Assembly (NCBI GenBank): GCA_049840435.1 | Contig: JASGKY010000042.1 | Coordinates: 62,001 to 126,000, forward strand | DNA length: 64,000 nucleotides | Source of the DNA: JADLHS01 sp049840435 | Lineage (GTDB): Bacteria; Verrucomicrobiota; Verrucomicrobiia; Limisphaerales; JADLHS01 | Reading direction: 5' to 3' | Shown: positions 19,305 to 29,800 of the stretch, piece after piece | How the letters are laid out: each line of letters starts with the position of its first letter | Numbering within the stretch: position 1 is the stretch's first letter | Translations under genes and position numbers: made by a program | The notes under the pieces: generated by a model | Databases searched by the model: none | What the model was told of the DNA's origin: nothing | The model's input: only the letters and a program-made list of their open reading frames with translations

Positions 19305-19318
19305 CCGCGCGGCGCACG

Positions 19319-19830
19319 CTAGTTCGCCTGCGATTGCTTGCGCGCCTTCTCGTTCTTGGCTCGCTGCTCGGCAAAGAAGGTGAGCAAGAGCTGGCGCACA
19401 TTCCTCCTCGCGCACGCCCGCGGTGATTTCGCAACGATGATTCAGGGTCGGGAACTGGCAGCAGATTCATCGCGCCGCCCGCCGCGCCGCCTTTGGGATC
19501 GCCCACGCCGAAAACCACCCGGCCGAAACGCACATGGACAATCGCCCCGGCGCACATCGGGCACGGCTCTTTGGTGACGTAGAGCGTGCAATCGTTCAGC
19601 CGCCAGTCGCCGACGGCTTCCTCGGCCTGGGTGATAGCGAGCATCTCGGCGTGCGCGGTCGCGTCCTTGAGCAGTTCCACCTGATTGATGGCCCGCGCGA
19701 TGATGCGGCCCTCGCGCACGACGACTGCGCCCATGGGCACTTCCTCCGCTTCGTAAGCTTTGACGGCCTGCCGTAACGCTTCGCCCATGAAGTAATGGTC
19801 GCTCTGCAGGTCAATGATCGGGTCGTCCAT
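19319..19830 (-). CDS. tadA: tRNA adenosine(34) deaminase, frameshifted C-terminus
   Basis: TadA deaminates the wobble adenosine of tRNA-Arg(ACG) to inosine. The catalytic zinc site is visible: H60-A-E62 in TAHAEMLAI and C90/C93 in PCPMCAGAI; VPMGAVVV and GGAAGGAMNLL also match the family. After about residue 125 the frame shifts. The expected end (LNHRC, GVREEECA, LLLTFFAEQRAK) is found in two other frames, and the true stop is at 19319-19321. The two shifts, near 19460 and 19385, belong to the same error-rich stretch as cydAB. It starts 9 bases after the Nudix gene, so they form a small operon. Confidence 0.88.
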
Positions 19831-19839
19831 AATTGAACT

Positions 19840-20340
19840 TTACGAAACAATCCGGCTGTCTTCCAACTCCCAATCGTTCCGCCCATCCGGATGACAATGG
19901 CAATGCGCCGCGAAGAATCCACCGCGATGTTGCCAGAACCACGGCCAGATGCGCTCGCGGTCGGTTTGCGGGATGTGCAAACCATCCAGCGCATCGCGCG
20001 GGAAGAATTGAAAGCGACCTTCACTCATCGGCGGCGGGAGCTGTTTCAACTTCGGCTTCAATTCAAACAGGAACATCAACCAATGCGTCTGCCCCTGGAA
20101 ACCATGTTCGCTGATCATCCCGGTGAGATGGAAATCGGTGCGACGGAATTCCAACCCCAGTTCCTCGTGCGCCTCGCGAGCAGCGCAGGCGTAGGGCGAT
20201 TCGCCGTCGTCCGTGTGAAGTTTGCCGCCGCACGGACTCCAGAAGCCGCGATTCGGCTCCTGCGCGCGTTCAAGCAGAAGGATTTCATCGCGCTCATTGA
20301 AGCAGTAGAGCAGCGTGGCGACTTTATACGGCAACTTCAC
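19840..20340 (-). CDS. Nudix hydrolase (MutT-like)
   Basis: A 166-residue Nudix-family pyrophosphatase. The Nudix box is seen as GGKLHTDDGES followed by CAAREAHEELGLE, with the metal-binding RE..EE core and a two-residue insertion in the first loop. VATLLYCFNERDEILLLER and GFWSPCGGK also fit 8-oxo-dGTP or nucleoside di/triphosphate hydrolases. It begins with GTG at 20340 and is followed 9 bases later by tadA. The likely role is nucleotide-pool cleaning or nucleotide-sugar hydrolysis; the substrate is not decidable from sequence. Confidence 0.87.
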   Translation of the reverse strand: MKLPYKVATLLYCFNERDEILLLERAQEPNRGFWSPCGGKLHTDDGESPYACAAREAHEELGLEFRRTDFHLTGMISEHGFQGQTHWLMFLFELKPKLKQLPPPMSEGRFQFFPRDALDGLHIPQTDRERIWPWFWQHRGGFFAAHCHCHPDGRNDWELEDSRIVS

Positions 20341-20581
20341 GCACGCAGTGTCGCCGTTAGCCCGTGTCGCTCAAGCGTTTTGTCGCGGGCCAGAGTCTGG
20401 GCCGAAATACCCATTGACCGGAGGGCTGGTTCGGCTAGAGTCCTCGCGTCTCGAACGATGAACCTCATCGCCAACAAATCGAATTGGATGCCGAAGCACG
20501 CCGCATGGCCGCGCCCGGTAGCCAAGGCGCGCTTTGCTGATGGTGGGAGGTTCAGTTCGTAGTCGAGTAACCAGATTTCGC

Positions 20582-20641
20582 AAACCCACCGTCGGCTTCC
20601 GGCGGTGGGTTTTTTGTCGCCCATCCGCTGCGCCGACAAAA
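20582..20641 (+). terminator. Intrinsic terminator plus second palindrome in the EamA leader
   Basis: A perfect 10-base stem AAACCCACCG (20582-20591) pairs with CGGTGGGTTT (20603-20612) and runs into TTTTTTG, a strong plus-strand terminator. An 8-base inverted repeat TTTTGTCG (20612-20619) / CGACAAAA (20634-20641) overlaps its T-tract. Only 7 bases separate this from the ATG at 20649, so there is little room for a promoter downstream of the terminator. The arrangement suggests a transcription-attenuated leader, or the end of a short RNA. The 20341-20581 stretch before it has further short hairpins and no clear gene. Confidence 0.65.
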
Positions 20642-20648
20642 CGAAAAC

Positions 20649-21620
20649 ATGAAAACTGAAACAAGCCAATCATCACAAACCGCGCCGCTGGGACTCGTCA
20701 TCGCCGCGTTTGCCGCCGTGTATGTGATCTGGGGTTCGACGTATCTCGGCATCCGCTACGCCGTGGAATCCATCCCGCCCTTTCTCATGGCGGCAACCCG
20801 GCATCTCCTGGCGGGAGTAGTGTTGTTCAGCTACGCCCGGCTTCGTGGCGCGAAAGCCCCCACCCTCGCCCAATGGCGCGATGCCGCCATCGCCGGCACG
20901 CTGATGCTCGTGATCGGTAACGGTGGCGTGACGTGGGCGGAACAGATGATCCCCTCCGGCATCGCGGCCTTGCTCGTCGCGCTGACACCGGTGTGGATGG
21001 TGCTGATTGACTGGGCGCGGCCCGGTGGCGTGCGCCCGCGTGCGCTCGTAGGGCTTGGGCTGGGCATCGGCATCGCGGGTGTGGTGCTGCTCGCCCGCAA
21101 ACAGATGGCCGGCACCGGTTCTGCCTATGGCTGGGGCGTGATGGCCTTGCTCGCAGCTTCCATCTGTTGGGCGCTGGGCTCGGTGTTCAATCGCACCGCG
21201 CGCAAGCCTGACTCCGCCTTCCTCGGCGTCTCGATGCAGATGATCGCGGGCGGCGGAGTGTTGCTGGCCATTTCCGTCCTGCAAGGTGAGGCGCGAAAAT
21301 TTTCCTTCGCAAACGTCACGGCGCTATCGTTCTGGTCGTGGTTGTATCTGGCCATCGCGGGCTCGTTGGTGGCATACACCGCTTACGTCTGGTTACTGCA
21401 CGCCAGCACCCCCGCGCGCGTGGCGACTTATGCTTACGTGAACCCGCTCATCGCCGTGCTGCTCGGCTGCACGTTGGGCCGCGAGGCGTTTGAACCCATC
21501 ATCTATCTGGCGGGCGGCCTCATCATCGTGGCAGTCGTATTGGTGTTGCGCGGAAGCACGGCAAAGCCTGCGGTGACCAGCGCAACCTCGGCGCGATTAC
21601 TTTCGCCGCAAGATTCCTGA
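20649..21620 (+). CDS. EamA/DMT-family permease
   Basis: A 323-residue inner-membrane transporter with ten predicted helices in two EamA repeats (about residues 17-145 and 160-300). Family marks are VYVIWGSTYLGIRYAVESIPP at the start and YVNPLIAVLLGCTLGREAF near the end of repeat two. These permeases export amino acids, metabolites or drugs; the substrate is unknown. It is followed 8 bases later by a MATE efflux gene, so both may form one efflux operon. An intrinsic terminator lies just before its start codon, suggesting regulation by premature termination. Confidence 0.92.
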   Translation: MKTETSQSSQTAPLGLVIAAFAAVYVIWGSTYLGIRYAVESIPPFLMAATRHLLAGVVLFSYARLRGAKAPTLAQWRDAAIAGTLMLVIGNGGVTWAEQMIPSGIAALLVALTPVWMVLIDWARPGGVRPRALVGLGLGIGIAGVVLLARKQMAGTGSAYGWGVMALLAASICWALGSVFNRTARKPDSAFLGVSMQMIAGGGVLLAISVLQGEARKFSFANVTALSFWSWLYLAIAGSLVAYTAYVWLLHASTPARVATYAYVNPLIAVLLGCTLGREAFEPIIYLAGGLIIVAVVLVLRGSTAKPAVTSATSARLLSPQDS

Positions 21621-21628
21621 TCCAGCAC

Positions 21629-23041
21629 ATGGAAAACTTCCTCCGAACGCTCCGCCTCTGGCGACGCGAAGTGCGACCGACCGTCGCGCTCGCGCTGCCC
21701 ATTGTGGCCGGCATGTTGAGCCAAACGTTGATGGGGCTGGTGGATGCAATCATGGTGGGCCACGTCGGGGTCGTGCCGCTAGCAGCCGCTTCGTTCGTCA
21801 ACGCCGTCTGCCATCTCCCGCTAGTGTTCGGACTCGGCCTGCTCTCGTGCATCGCCGTGCTAACCTCGCAAGCTTACGGGGCACGTAAACCAGCCGAAGC
21901 CGGCGAAGTATTGCGTCACGGGCTCGTGTTGTCCGTGATCATCGGCATAGTTGCAATGCTCTCGATGTTCGCGTTGTATCCGTTTCTGGATCGCCTGGGG
22001 CAACCGCCCGAAGTTGTTGCTGCCGCAGGAAAATTTCTACTGCTCTTTGGCGCTTCGCTGCTGCCCGCGTTGATCTCGCACGGCGGGAAACAATTCAGCG
22101 ACGCCTTGAATCATCCCTGGTGGCCGACGTTCGTGATGCTCGGCGGCGTGCTGCTGAACGTCTTCCTGAATTGGATTTTGATCTACGGCAATTGGGGCGC
22201 TCCAGCTCTCGGCTTGGAAGGCGCAGGTTGGGCGACGTTGATTGCCCGCAGCATGATGGCGCTGGCGATGACTGTTTACGTGCTGCGCGCTCCGACTATG
22301 CGCGCGTTTCATCCGCAGCGCTGGCGGACAGCTTTCAGCGTAGAACGTTTCCGCCGGATGCTCAGCATCGGCTGGCCGATCGGCGGGCAACACTTCTTCG
22401 AGGTCAGCGCCTTCACGCTTGGTGCGGTAATGATGGGATGGATCAGCGCGGACGCCATTGCCGCACATCAGATCGCCATCTCCTGCGCGGCGATGACTTT
22501 CATGTCCGCGCTCGGTATCGGCGCTGCAACTTGCATCCGGGTCGGCCACGCATACGGCGCGGGACAATTCGAGCGCACCCGGCGCATTGGTTTTAGCTCA
22601 GTAGCCATGGCCGCGACAGTGATGAGTGTGTTCGGAATCGTATTCGCGCTCGTGGGCAAACCCATCGCCGGACTGTTCATCGGATCACCGAGTGTCGTGG
22701 CGCTCACGGCGCAATTGCTCATCGTAGCGGCGGTTTTCCAGATCGCCGACGGAGTGCAAGTCACGGCCATCTCGGCTTTGCGCGGTCTGTCCGACGTGCG
22801 CGTGCCTGCGATGATTGCTGTGGTGGCCTACTGGTTCGTGGCATTGCCGATTGGATACGGCCTGGCCTTTCGTGCCCAACTCGGAGCGGTTGGCATGTGG
22901 ATCGGATTGGCCTCCGGACTCAGTGCCGCCGCGGCTGGCCTCGCGTGGCGTTTCCATCGTCAGACTCGCAACCCACTGCAACATCGGGTGATCACACCGC
23001 TTGTCGCAGAAACTTTTCCCGAGCACGGATCGCTGCCGTGA
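21629..23041 (+). CDS. MATE-family multidrug efflux transporter (NorM-like)
   Basis: A 470-residue transporter with about twelve hydrophobic segments in two MatE halves. Typical features are LALPIVAGMLSQTLMGLVD at the first helix, HVGVVPLAAASF, and in the second half GWPIGGQHFFEV and ALRGLSDVRVPAM. MATE proteins expel cationic drugs and metabolites in exchange for Na+ or H+. It starts 8 bases after the EamA gene and probably shares its promoter and the putative attenuator. The frame is intact. Confidence 0.93.
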   Translation: MENFLRTLRLWRREVRPTVALALPIVAGMLSQTLMGLVDAIMVGHVGVVPLAAASFVNAVCHLPLVFGLGLLSCIAVLTSQAYGARKPAEAGEVLRHGLVLSVIIGIVAMLSMFALYPFLDRLGQPPEVVAAAGKFLLLFGASLLPALISHGGKQFSDALNHPWWPTFVMLGGVLLNVFLNWILIYGNWGAPALGLEGAGWATLIARSMMALAMTVYVLRAPTMRAFHPQRWRTAFSVERFRRMLSIGWPIGGQHFFEVSAFTLGAVMMGWISADAIAAHQIAISCAAMTFMSALGIGAATCIRVGHAYGAGQFERTRRIGFSSVAMAATVMSVFGIVFALVGKPIAGLFIGSPSVVALTAQLLIVAAVFQIADGVQVTAISALRGLSDVRVPAMIAVVAYWFVALPIGYGLAFRAQLGAVGMWIGLASGLSAAAAGLAWRFHRQTRNPLQHRVITPLVAETFPEHGSLP

Positions 23042-23197
23042 ATTGTCATGCCATAGACACCGCCAGGTCGCTTCCCTGCGGCCCAGCTGGTATCCTCACG
23101 TGCCCGAGAATTTCCCACGAAAGTATTCCGTAATCTATGGCAGCTGGTTCCCAAGCTTGGGGTTTGACACGGTACCGGGGCGTTTTAGTCTCAGAGC

Positions 23198-24076
23198 GTG
23201 ATTTTTCAAGGAAAGCACGCCGCCTGTTTCCAGACCGCCCCGCGCGCCGCGACGGCTTTTCGCTATCTCCTGATTGCTTGTTTTGCGGCGGAGGCAACCG
23301 CCAAAGCCGGGCTGTTTGAGATTCAACCGCTCGACTATCGGTACTCGACTTACACCTACTCGCGGCTGACTGATTTTGCTTACAATCCAGCCAGCCCAGA
23401 CCCAGCACACATCACAGTGGTTTCCAATCGGAACTTCTCGCCCGCCCCAATCAGTAATTCCGTGATCAGCCCGACTTGGAATTGGGCGCAACATAATTAC
23501 ACCGGGCCGGACCAACTGGAGGCAACTGCCGGCGCGAGCCTGTATCGGGTTGAAGCTTTTGCGGAAAGCGCTGGGCTGGATTCACAATTCGGCCAGTCCA
23601 TTGCCGCCGCCATGACCCGCATTACGTTTGTCCCACAAGCGACCGGCAGTGGCACGTTCCATTTTGATCTGGTGGGCAAGCGCCAATACTACGGCGCCCA
23701 AATGTTGCGCTTGACCGATTTGACCTTGGGCCAAGAAGTCTGGTGCTATGGTGATGCCGGCATGGGTGGCGGGACCGACCGGTTTGAACGGTTGCTGCCA
23801 ACAGGCACAACCTGCCAGCAAACGATCCCGTGGGAATTCACCGGGATGGGAAATACTTACGCCGCGCAACTGAATCTCGATACCTATCTCAACGCTTCAA
23901 GCACCTACGAATTGACGCTGTTCGCCACCGTGGAATCACAAGCCCCCGAAACCGAGCATGCGATCATTGAGTGGACGGCAGCTATGGCGGTTCCAGAACC
24001 ATCCGCCATGGCATTGGTGGGTTGTGGCGCCGTGGCGTTGCTCGCCAGCCGACGTAACTACCGTAATCAATCTTGA
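23198..24076 (+). CDS. PEP-CTERM surface protein
   Basis: A 292-residue secreted protein beginning with GTG at 23198. A hydrophobic export segment lies near residues 20-36 (FRYLLIACFAAEATAKAG). The middle shows beta-rich sequence without a recognised domain. The end carries a PEP-CTERM tag: VPEPSAMALVGCGAVALLAS followed by RRNYRNQS. This is the second exosortase-type substrate in the window and shares no other similarity with the first. The product likely sits in the extracellular matrix. A 7-base inverted repeat (CTTGAAC / GTTCAAG) overlaps the stop codon but lacks a T-run. Confidence 0.8.
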   Translation: MIFQGKHAACFQTAPRAATAFRYLLIACFAAEATAKAGLFEIQPLDYRYSTYTYSRLTDFAYNPASPDPAHITVVSNRNFSPAPISNSVISPTWNWAQHNYTGPDQLEATAGASLYRVEAFAESAGLDSQFGQSIAAAMTRITFVPQATGSGTFHFDLVGKRQYYGAQMLRLTDLTLGQEVWCYGDAGMGGGTDRFERLLPTGTTCQQTIPWEFTGMGNTYAAQLNLDTYLNASSTYELTLFATVESQAPETEHAIIEWTAAMAVPEPSAMALVGCGAVALLASRRNYRNQS

Positions 24077-24242
24077 ACGACTCGGTTCAAGCACATGACT
24101 GCGACCCAAGGGGGGCCGCGAGTGCACATCCGGCGAATCCGGGGAGGCAAGCGGATTTTTATCCAGTAATTAGGACCACTTTTTTCGCGGGTAATAGCAA
24201 GAATTGCTTTTCAAAGTCGAATGCGCTCGTTAATCCTGTCGC

Positions 24243-26022
24243 ATGGCCGAGCGGTTGCACACAGGCGAGAAAATTTACCGGGGCATCCCAGTATCCGCGG
24301 GCGTTTGCCGCGGAAAAATTCTCGTCCTCGACAAGCCGCGGCAGGCGATTGAAAAGCGCGAGCTCGCGGAAGCAGACATCCCCGGCGAACTGAACCGCCT
24401 CCAACAGGCGCTCCTCAAGACCCGCGAACAACTTCAGGAAGTTCAACGGCAGCTCACGCAAAGCCTCGGCGCTGGTCAAGCCAGCATTTTTGACGCGCAC
24501 CTGCTCGTGCTTGAAGACCCGTCGGTGATTGATGAAACCGTCCGCGTCATCCAGCAGGACAAGGTCAACGCGGAAGCCGCCTTCCATCAGGTTACTGACC
24601 GGTACATCAGCGCCACTGGCCAAGGTCGAAGACGAATTTTTACGCGAACGCGCCACGGACATGCGCGATGTCAGCGGGCGCGTGATGAACAACCTGCTCG
24701 GCGTCAACGAGCAGGTGGATCTCTCCCGCCTTACCGAGCCGTGCATTATCATCGCGCACGATCTGACGCCTTCGAAGACCGCGCAGATGAATCGCAAATT
24801 CGTCCTCGGCTTCGCGACCGACATCGGCAGTCGCACGTCACACACCGCCATCATGGCGCGGTCGTTGCGCATCCCTGCAATCGTCGGACTGAAGAACGCG
24901 AGCGAGACCCTGACCAACGGCGAATATGCCCTGCTCGATGGTTACAATGGCAACATCGTCGTCAATCCGACCGACCAGACGCTTTTTGAATACGGCCAGT
25001 TGGTGCGCAAGCAGGTTTCGCTCGAAGAAAAATTGCGCGATGCGCTCAATCAACACGCCGTCACGCTCGACAACCATCGCATCTTCGTCTCCGCAAACAT
25101 CGAGTAGGCCGGCGACATCGAATCTGTCCGCAACAGCGGCGCGGAAGGTGTCGGCCTGTTCCGCACCGAATATCTCTTCATCAACCGCGAACTGCCCCCG
25201 ACCGAAGAGGAGCAATATCAGGCTTATCGTCAGGTGGCGGCAGCGTTGAAGCCCAACCCCGTCGTCATCCGCACGCTCGATCTCGGCGGCGACAAGCTGC
25301 TTTCCTCCCTCGCGATTCCGCACGAGATGAATCCCTTCCTCGGCTGGCGCGCGATCCGGTATTGCCTCCAGCAGGAAGACGTGTTCCACGCCCAACTCCG
25401 CGCCATCCTCCGCGCCAGTGCCGAAGGCAACGTGAAGATCATGTATCCGATGATCTCCGGCTTGGATGAGTTGAATCAGGCCAACGCCTTCGTCGCTCAA
25501 GCCAAGGAGCAATTGCGCCAGGAAGGCATCGCCTTCGACGACAAAATCGAGCTCGGCGCGATGATCGAGACGCCCTCCGCCGCCGTCATCGCTGATGCCT
25601 TGAGCAAGCGGGTGCAATTCTTCAGTCTCGGCACGAACGACCTCATCCAATACACGCTCGCCGTGGACCGGATGAACGAGAAGATCGCACACCTTTACGA
25701 ACCCACGCATCCCGCCATCATGCGCCTGATCAAACAAACCGTGGCCGCCGCCCAAAAACAAAACGTCTGGGTCAGCGTCTGCGGCGAAATGGCCGGCGAC
25801 CCCGCCCTCACGCCGCTGTTGATTGGGCTGGGCGTGGATGAATTAAGCGCCGCTCCTGCCGTCCTGCCGCAACTCAAATATCTTATCCGCCGGCTCAAGC
25901 TGTCCGACACACAAGAACTTGCGGCGTTCGCGCTCGAATGCGAATCCGCCACAGAAATTCTCGCCCGCAGTACCGCCCTCGCGCAGCGCGTCGCCCCGAG
26001 CTTGTTTGAGATGCGGAAGTAG
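24243..26022 (+). pseudogene. ptsI: PTS enzyme I, one frameshift and one in-frame stop
   Basis: Phosphoenolpyruvate-protein phosphotransferase, which starts the PTS phosphorelay by moving phosphate from PEP to HPr. The N-terminal part (YRGIPVSAGVCRGKILVL) reads to about 24612, where one extra base (near 24615) shifts the frame. The phosphohistidine site SRTSHTAIMA and GLKNASETL follow. A TAG at 25105-25107 interrupts the frame after SANIE, yet the coding continues unchanged (VGLFRTEYLFINRE, TLDLGGDKLL, FFSLGTNDLIQYTLAVDR, VCGEMAGDP) to 26022. Repaired, the protein has about 590 residues, normal for the family. No HPr or EIIC gene is nearby. Confidence 0.88.
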
Positions 26023-26063
26023 TCCGAGTTTTACCCCACCCGGTTTGCGGCTAAATTCCTTCG

Positions 26064-26693
26064 ATGAGCGTCAAAGTCAAAATCTGCGGGATCACCAGCG
26101 TTACCGACGCCGTCGCGGCGGCGGAAGCCGGGGCAGACATGTTGGGGCTGATGTTCTACGAACGCAGCCCGCGGCACATCTCGGTTGAACTCGCCGCCGA
26201 AATCTCCCGCGCCGTGTCGCCGTTCATCGTGAAGGTCGGCGTGTTTGTAAACCCCGACGAAGACACAGTGATGCGTGCCATTGGCGATTGCGGCGTGAGC
26301 CTGCTGCAATTTCATGGGGAAGAAACCCCCGAGTTCTGCACCCAGTTCGGAGTGATGAGCATGAAAGCTTTTCGCGTTCGCGACGCCGGCTCGTTGCTCG
26401 CGTTGCCCAACTACAACACCGACGCCTATCTGCTCGACGCGTATTCTCCCGAGGCCCACGGCGGCACGCGGCACCAGTTCAATTGGGATCTGGCCGTCGA
26501 AGCCAAAGCCCACGGCAAGCCGATCTTTCTGGCAGGCGGTTTGACGCCGGAAAATGTCGACGCGGCCGTGCGCCAAGTGCACCCCTTCGGCGTGGATGTC
26601 TCCAGCGGCGTCGAATCCGCCCCCGGCCGAAAGGATCACGCCAAGGTGCAGGCATTCATCAAAGCCGTGCAGCACAGTCAGCTCGCGGGCTGA
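26064..26693 (+). CDS. trpF: Phosphoribosylanthranilate isomerase
   Basis: A 209-residue TIM-barrel enzyme of tryptophan synthesis that converts phosphoribosylanthranilate into the CdRP ketose. The catalytic residues are in place: C8 in VKICGITS and D125 in AYLLDAYSPEAHGGT. GLMFYERSPRHIS, VGVFVN, LQFHGEE and the phosphate-binding LAGGLTPENV also match. It starts 41 bases after ptsI and is not in a trp operon; this isolated placement is common outside enteric bacteria. The frame is intact and full length. Confidence 0.95.
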   Translation: MSVKVKICGITSVTDAVAAAEAGADMLGLMFYERSPRHISVELAAEISRAVSPFIVKVGVFVNPDEDTVMRAIGDCGVSLLQFHGEETPEFCTQFGVMSMKAFRVRDAGSLLALPNYNTDAYLLDAYSPEAHGGTRHQFNWDLAVEAKAHGKPIFLAGGLTPENVDAAVRQVHPFGVDVSSGVESAPGRKDHAKVQAFIKAVQHSQLAG

Positions 26694-26806
26694 TTCCCGC
26701 CCAGCCGCCCCCGCTGCGCCGCCTTTCGCCCCAAACCGCATGGACGTGTGGTTGCACCCGCCCCGCCCCCAGCGGTTATATTACTCCTTCATTAAGCACG
26801 CGCCCA

Positions 26807-29800
26807 ATGTATCTGAAGCCGTTCCCAGTCGTTCTTGCCTTGCTCTGGGTTGCCCTGCTACCAGCGGTGGCCCAGCCCATCATCAGCGAGTTCATGGCGC
26901 AGAACAACACAGTGCTGGCAGATGAAGATGGCGCGTTTTCCGACTGGATCGAAATTTATAATCCCGGCCCGGGCGCGACCAATCTCAATGGCTTCTATCT
27001 CACGGACGACGCCAGCAATCTGACCAAATGGCGGTTCCCGGTGCAGTCCCTTGCCGCGGGCGGATACCTGGTGGTGTTTGCCTCCGGCAAGAATCGCGCG
27101 GTGCCTGGAACACAGTTGCACACGAGTTTCTCGTTGGATGCAGATGGGGAATATCTCGCACTCGTCGCGTCGAATGGCACGACGGTGGTTTCCAGTTTCG
27201 GCACCGCGTATCCCGAGCAATATCCCGACACCTCCTACGGGCGGCAGACTTCCGGTGTGAATCCGACGTTGCGCACCAATCAGGCGGGCTATCTCATCTC
27301 GCACACCCCCGGCACAGCCAACACTGTCATTCCAGGACCGCATCCGCTCTACTGCGACACGTCGCTCGCGCGCGTAGAGATCACCGCCTCGCAGTCTGTG
27401 TGGAATGGCCTGCAAGCCAGCGCACCAACGAACGTCGAAGGCTCGGTCAATGTGCGTTTCCGCCACGGCGACATTGATGTGACCGTGACTAACGTCGGCA
27501 TCAGCGCGCGCGGCAACACCAGCCTCAACAAATATCCACGTTCGTTCAACATCTCGTTCAACTCATTCGTGCCCGGACAAAATCTCTTCGGCATTGAGAA
27601 ACTGAATTTGAACTCTGAAGCTAACGACCCTTCCACCGCGCGATCCAAAGTGTGCTTTGATCTGCACCAAGCGGCCGGGTTGCCCACGCCCTACGCCAAC
27701 CACGTCGCCACCGTCATCATCGGCCCGAACAATCATCGCTCCGGTCCGAACGGCGTCTTCTTCGACGCCGTGCTGAACAACACGCAGCCCGTCGAGGACG
27801 TCTTCATCAAGCAACGCTTTGCCAACAGTCGGGGCAATCTTTACAAATGCACCTGGAACTCCAGCCCAGCCGACCTGGTCTACAAAGGTCCGACCGGTAA
27901 TTCCTACAGCGGGCTGGCGACGTATGAATTGAAATACCAAGGCAGCACCGACGCATCATTCAACGACCTTGCCAGTCTGATCAACGTCATCAACAATACG
28001 CCAAGCAACACGTTTGCCTCGGTCATCCGCCGGAACTTCGAGGTGGACGATTTCCTCAAACGCCTCGCACTCGACGTCCTCACTTCGAACTGGGACGGGC
28101 ATTGGGGCAACTGGAACAACTTCCATCTCTATCGCGATCCCGGCAGCGGCAAATGGCATTACATCCCGTACGACCTGGACAACACCTTCAGCATTCGCTG
28201 GATCACGCCATCGTCGGGCGACTGGGCCACGCAGAACATTTACACCTGGGGCAAGACCACTGATACGCCGCTGGTCACTCGCATCCTAGCCGTGCCCGAA
28301 TTCAAGAACCGCTATTCGTATTACCTGAACCAGATGCTGCAAACGTTCTACCAGAACGCGACGCTCAACCCACTCGTCTATCGCATCCGCCAGAATCAAA
28401 CCGCCGCCCTCCCATTTGATGATCTCGGCATCACCAACTGCAAAGCCACCGACCGCAATCGCTACAGCGGTGACTGGCCAAACTGGACTTACTCGCAATA
28501 CTCCAACTCGTTCGACCGCGCGCAGGTTTCCTTCAACGGCAACGTCCCCAACTATCACGGCCTCACGGAATTCATCACCGCGCGCCGTACCAATGCGCTG
28601 AACCAGCTCACCCTCTCCAACATCGGCCCAATCATCTCAAAACTCACCATTGCGCCCGCGCTGCCCGCGACGAATCAACTCATCACGGTGTCGGCGCGGG
28701 TCGAAGACGATGTCTCGGTCAGTTCGGTAAAACTCATCTCTCGCTTCAACAGCGGCGCGAGTGTCACCAACAACCTGCTCGATAATGGCCTCGCTCCCGA
28801 CGCCCTCGCGGGTGACAAGATTTACACCACACAACTTGGTCCGTTCGCCACGACTGGAACTTTAACCTATTACCTCCAAGCCACGGACAATACCGGCAAA
28901 GCCACCTTCGAGCCGTGGGGCGGCGCGGCAGACACCAACTCGCTGCCCATCGGCAGTCCTTTTCTCGGCCTCGCCATCACTGAACTGAATTACCATCCAC
29001 ACGAACCGACCGGCAACGAACTCCTGATCAGCACCAATGCCGATGATTACGAGTTCATTGAGTTTCAAAATCTCGGCAGCAGCACTCTCAATTTGAACGG
29101 CGCCACATTTGTTTCCGGCATTACCTACACCTTCCCAGCCCAAACGCTCACCTCCGGCGCCCGCACCATCATCGTGAAAAATCTCGCCGCATTCACCGCG
29201 CGCTATGGCAGCGGCATCAATGTCTCGGGCGCATACGGAGGCCAACTCAGCAACGGCGGCGAGGAGCTGCACCTCACGGATACCAACGGCGCGACGATTC
29301 TGCGTTTCACCTATCAAGACACCTCTGACTGGCCGGGCCGCGCAGATGGCAACGGCAGCTCGCTAGAATTACTCGATCCCGCGGGCGATTACAGCGCCGG
29401 CACGAACTGGCGCAGCAGCATCAACTACGGCGGCTCGCCCGGCGCGGCGGGACTCGCCCAAGCTCCGGGCATTGTCATCAACGAAGTTCTCACGCATACC
29501 GACCCGCCGCTCTATGACTCAATCGAGCTCTTCAACCCTACGGCGTCCGCCATTAACATTGGGGGCTGGTATCTCAGTGATTCCAGCACAACCCCAAAAA
29601 AGTATCGCATCCCAACCGGCACAACGCTCGCGGCAGGCGATTACCTCACGTTCAACGAAGTGAATCACTTCAACACCTCCGGTGGTGTGAACCCGAACGA
29701 CTTCAGCCTCGACGGCGCGCACGGGGATGACGTCTGGCTGCTGCAAGCCAATGCCCAGAGCAATCTCGTCGCGTTCGTGGATCACGTGGACTTCGGCGCG

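Noticed and set aside
20440..20617. Possible tRNA or small stable RNA before the terminator
   Set aside because: No acceptor stem or T-arm (GGTTCGANTCC) can be fitted on either strand; only separate short hairpins are seen.
20337..20669. Minus-strand 110-residue frame whose TGA overlaps the Nudix GTG start
   Set aside because: The overlap looks like translational coupling, but the frame runs through the terminator hairpin and into the EamA start and has no recognisable domain. A leader RNA is a better explanation.
24072..24091. Inverted repeat after the second PEP-CTERM gene as a terminator
   Set aside because: The 7-base stem has no T-run on either strand.
26288..26806. Upstream extension of the CotH protein frame over trpF
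   Set aside because: It overlaps the intact trpF gene in another frame; a signal peptide begins at 26807.
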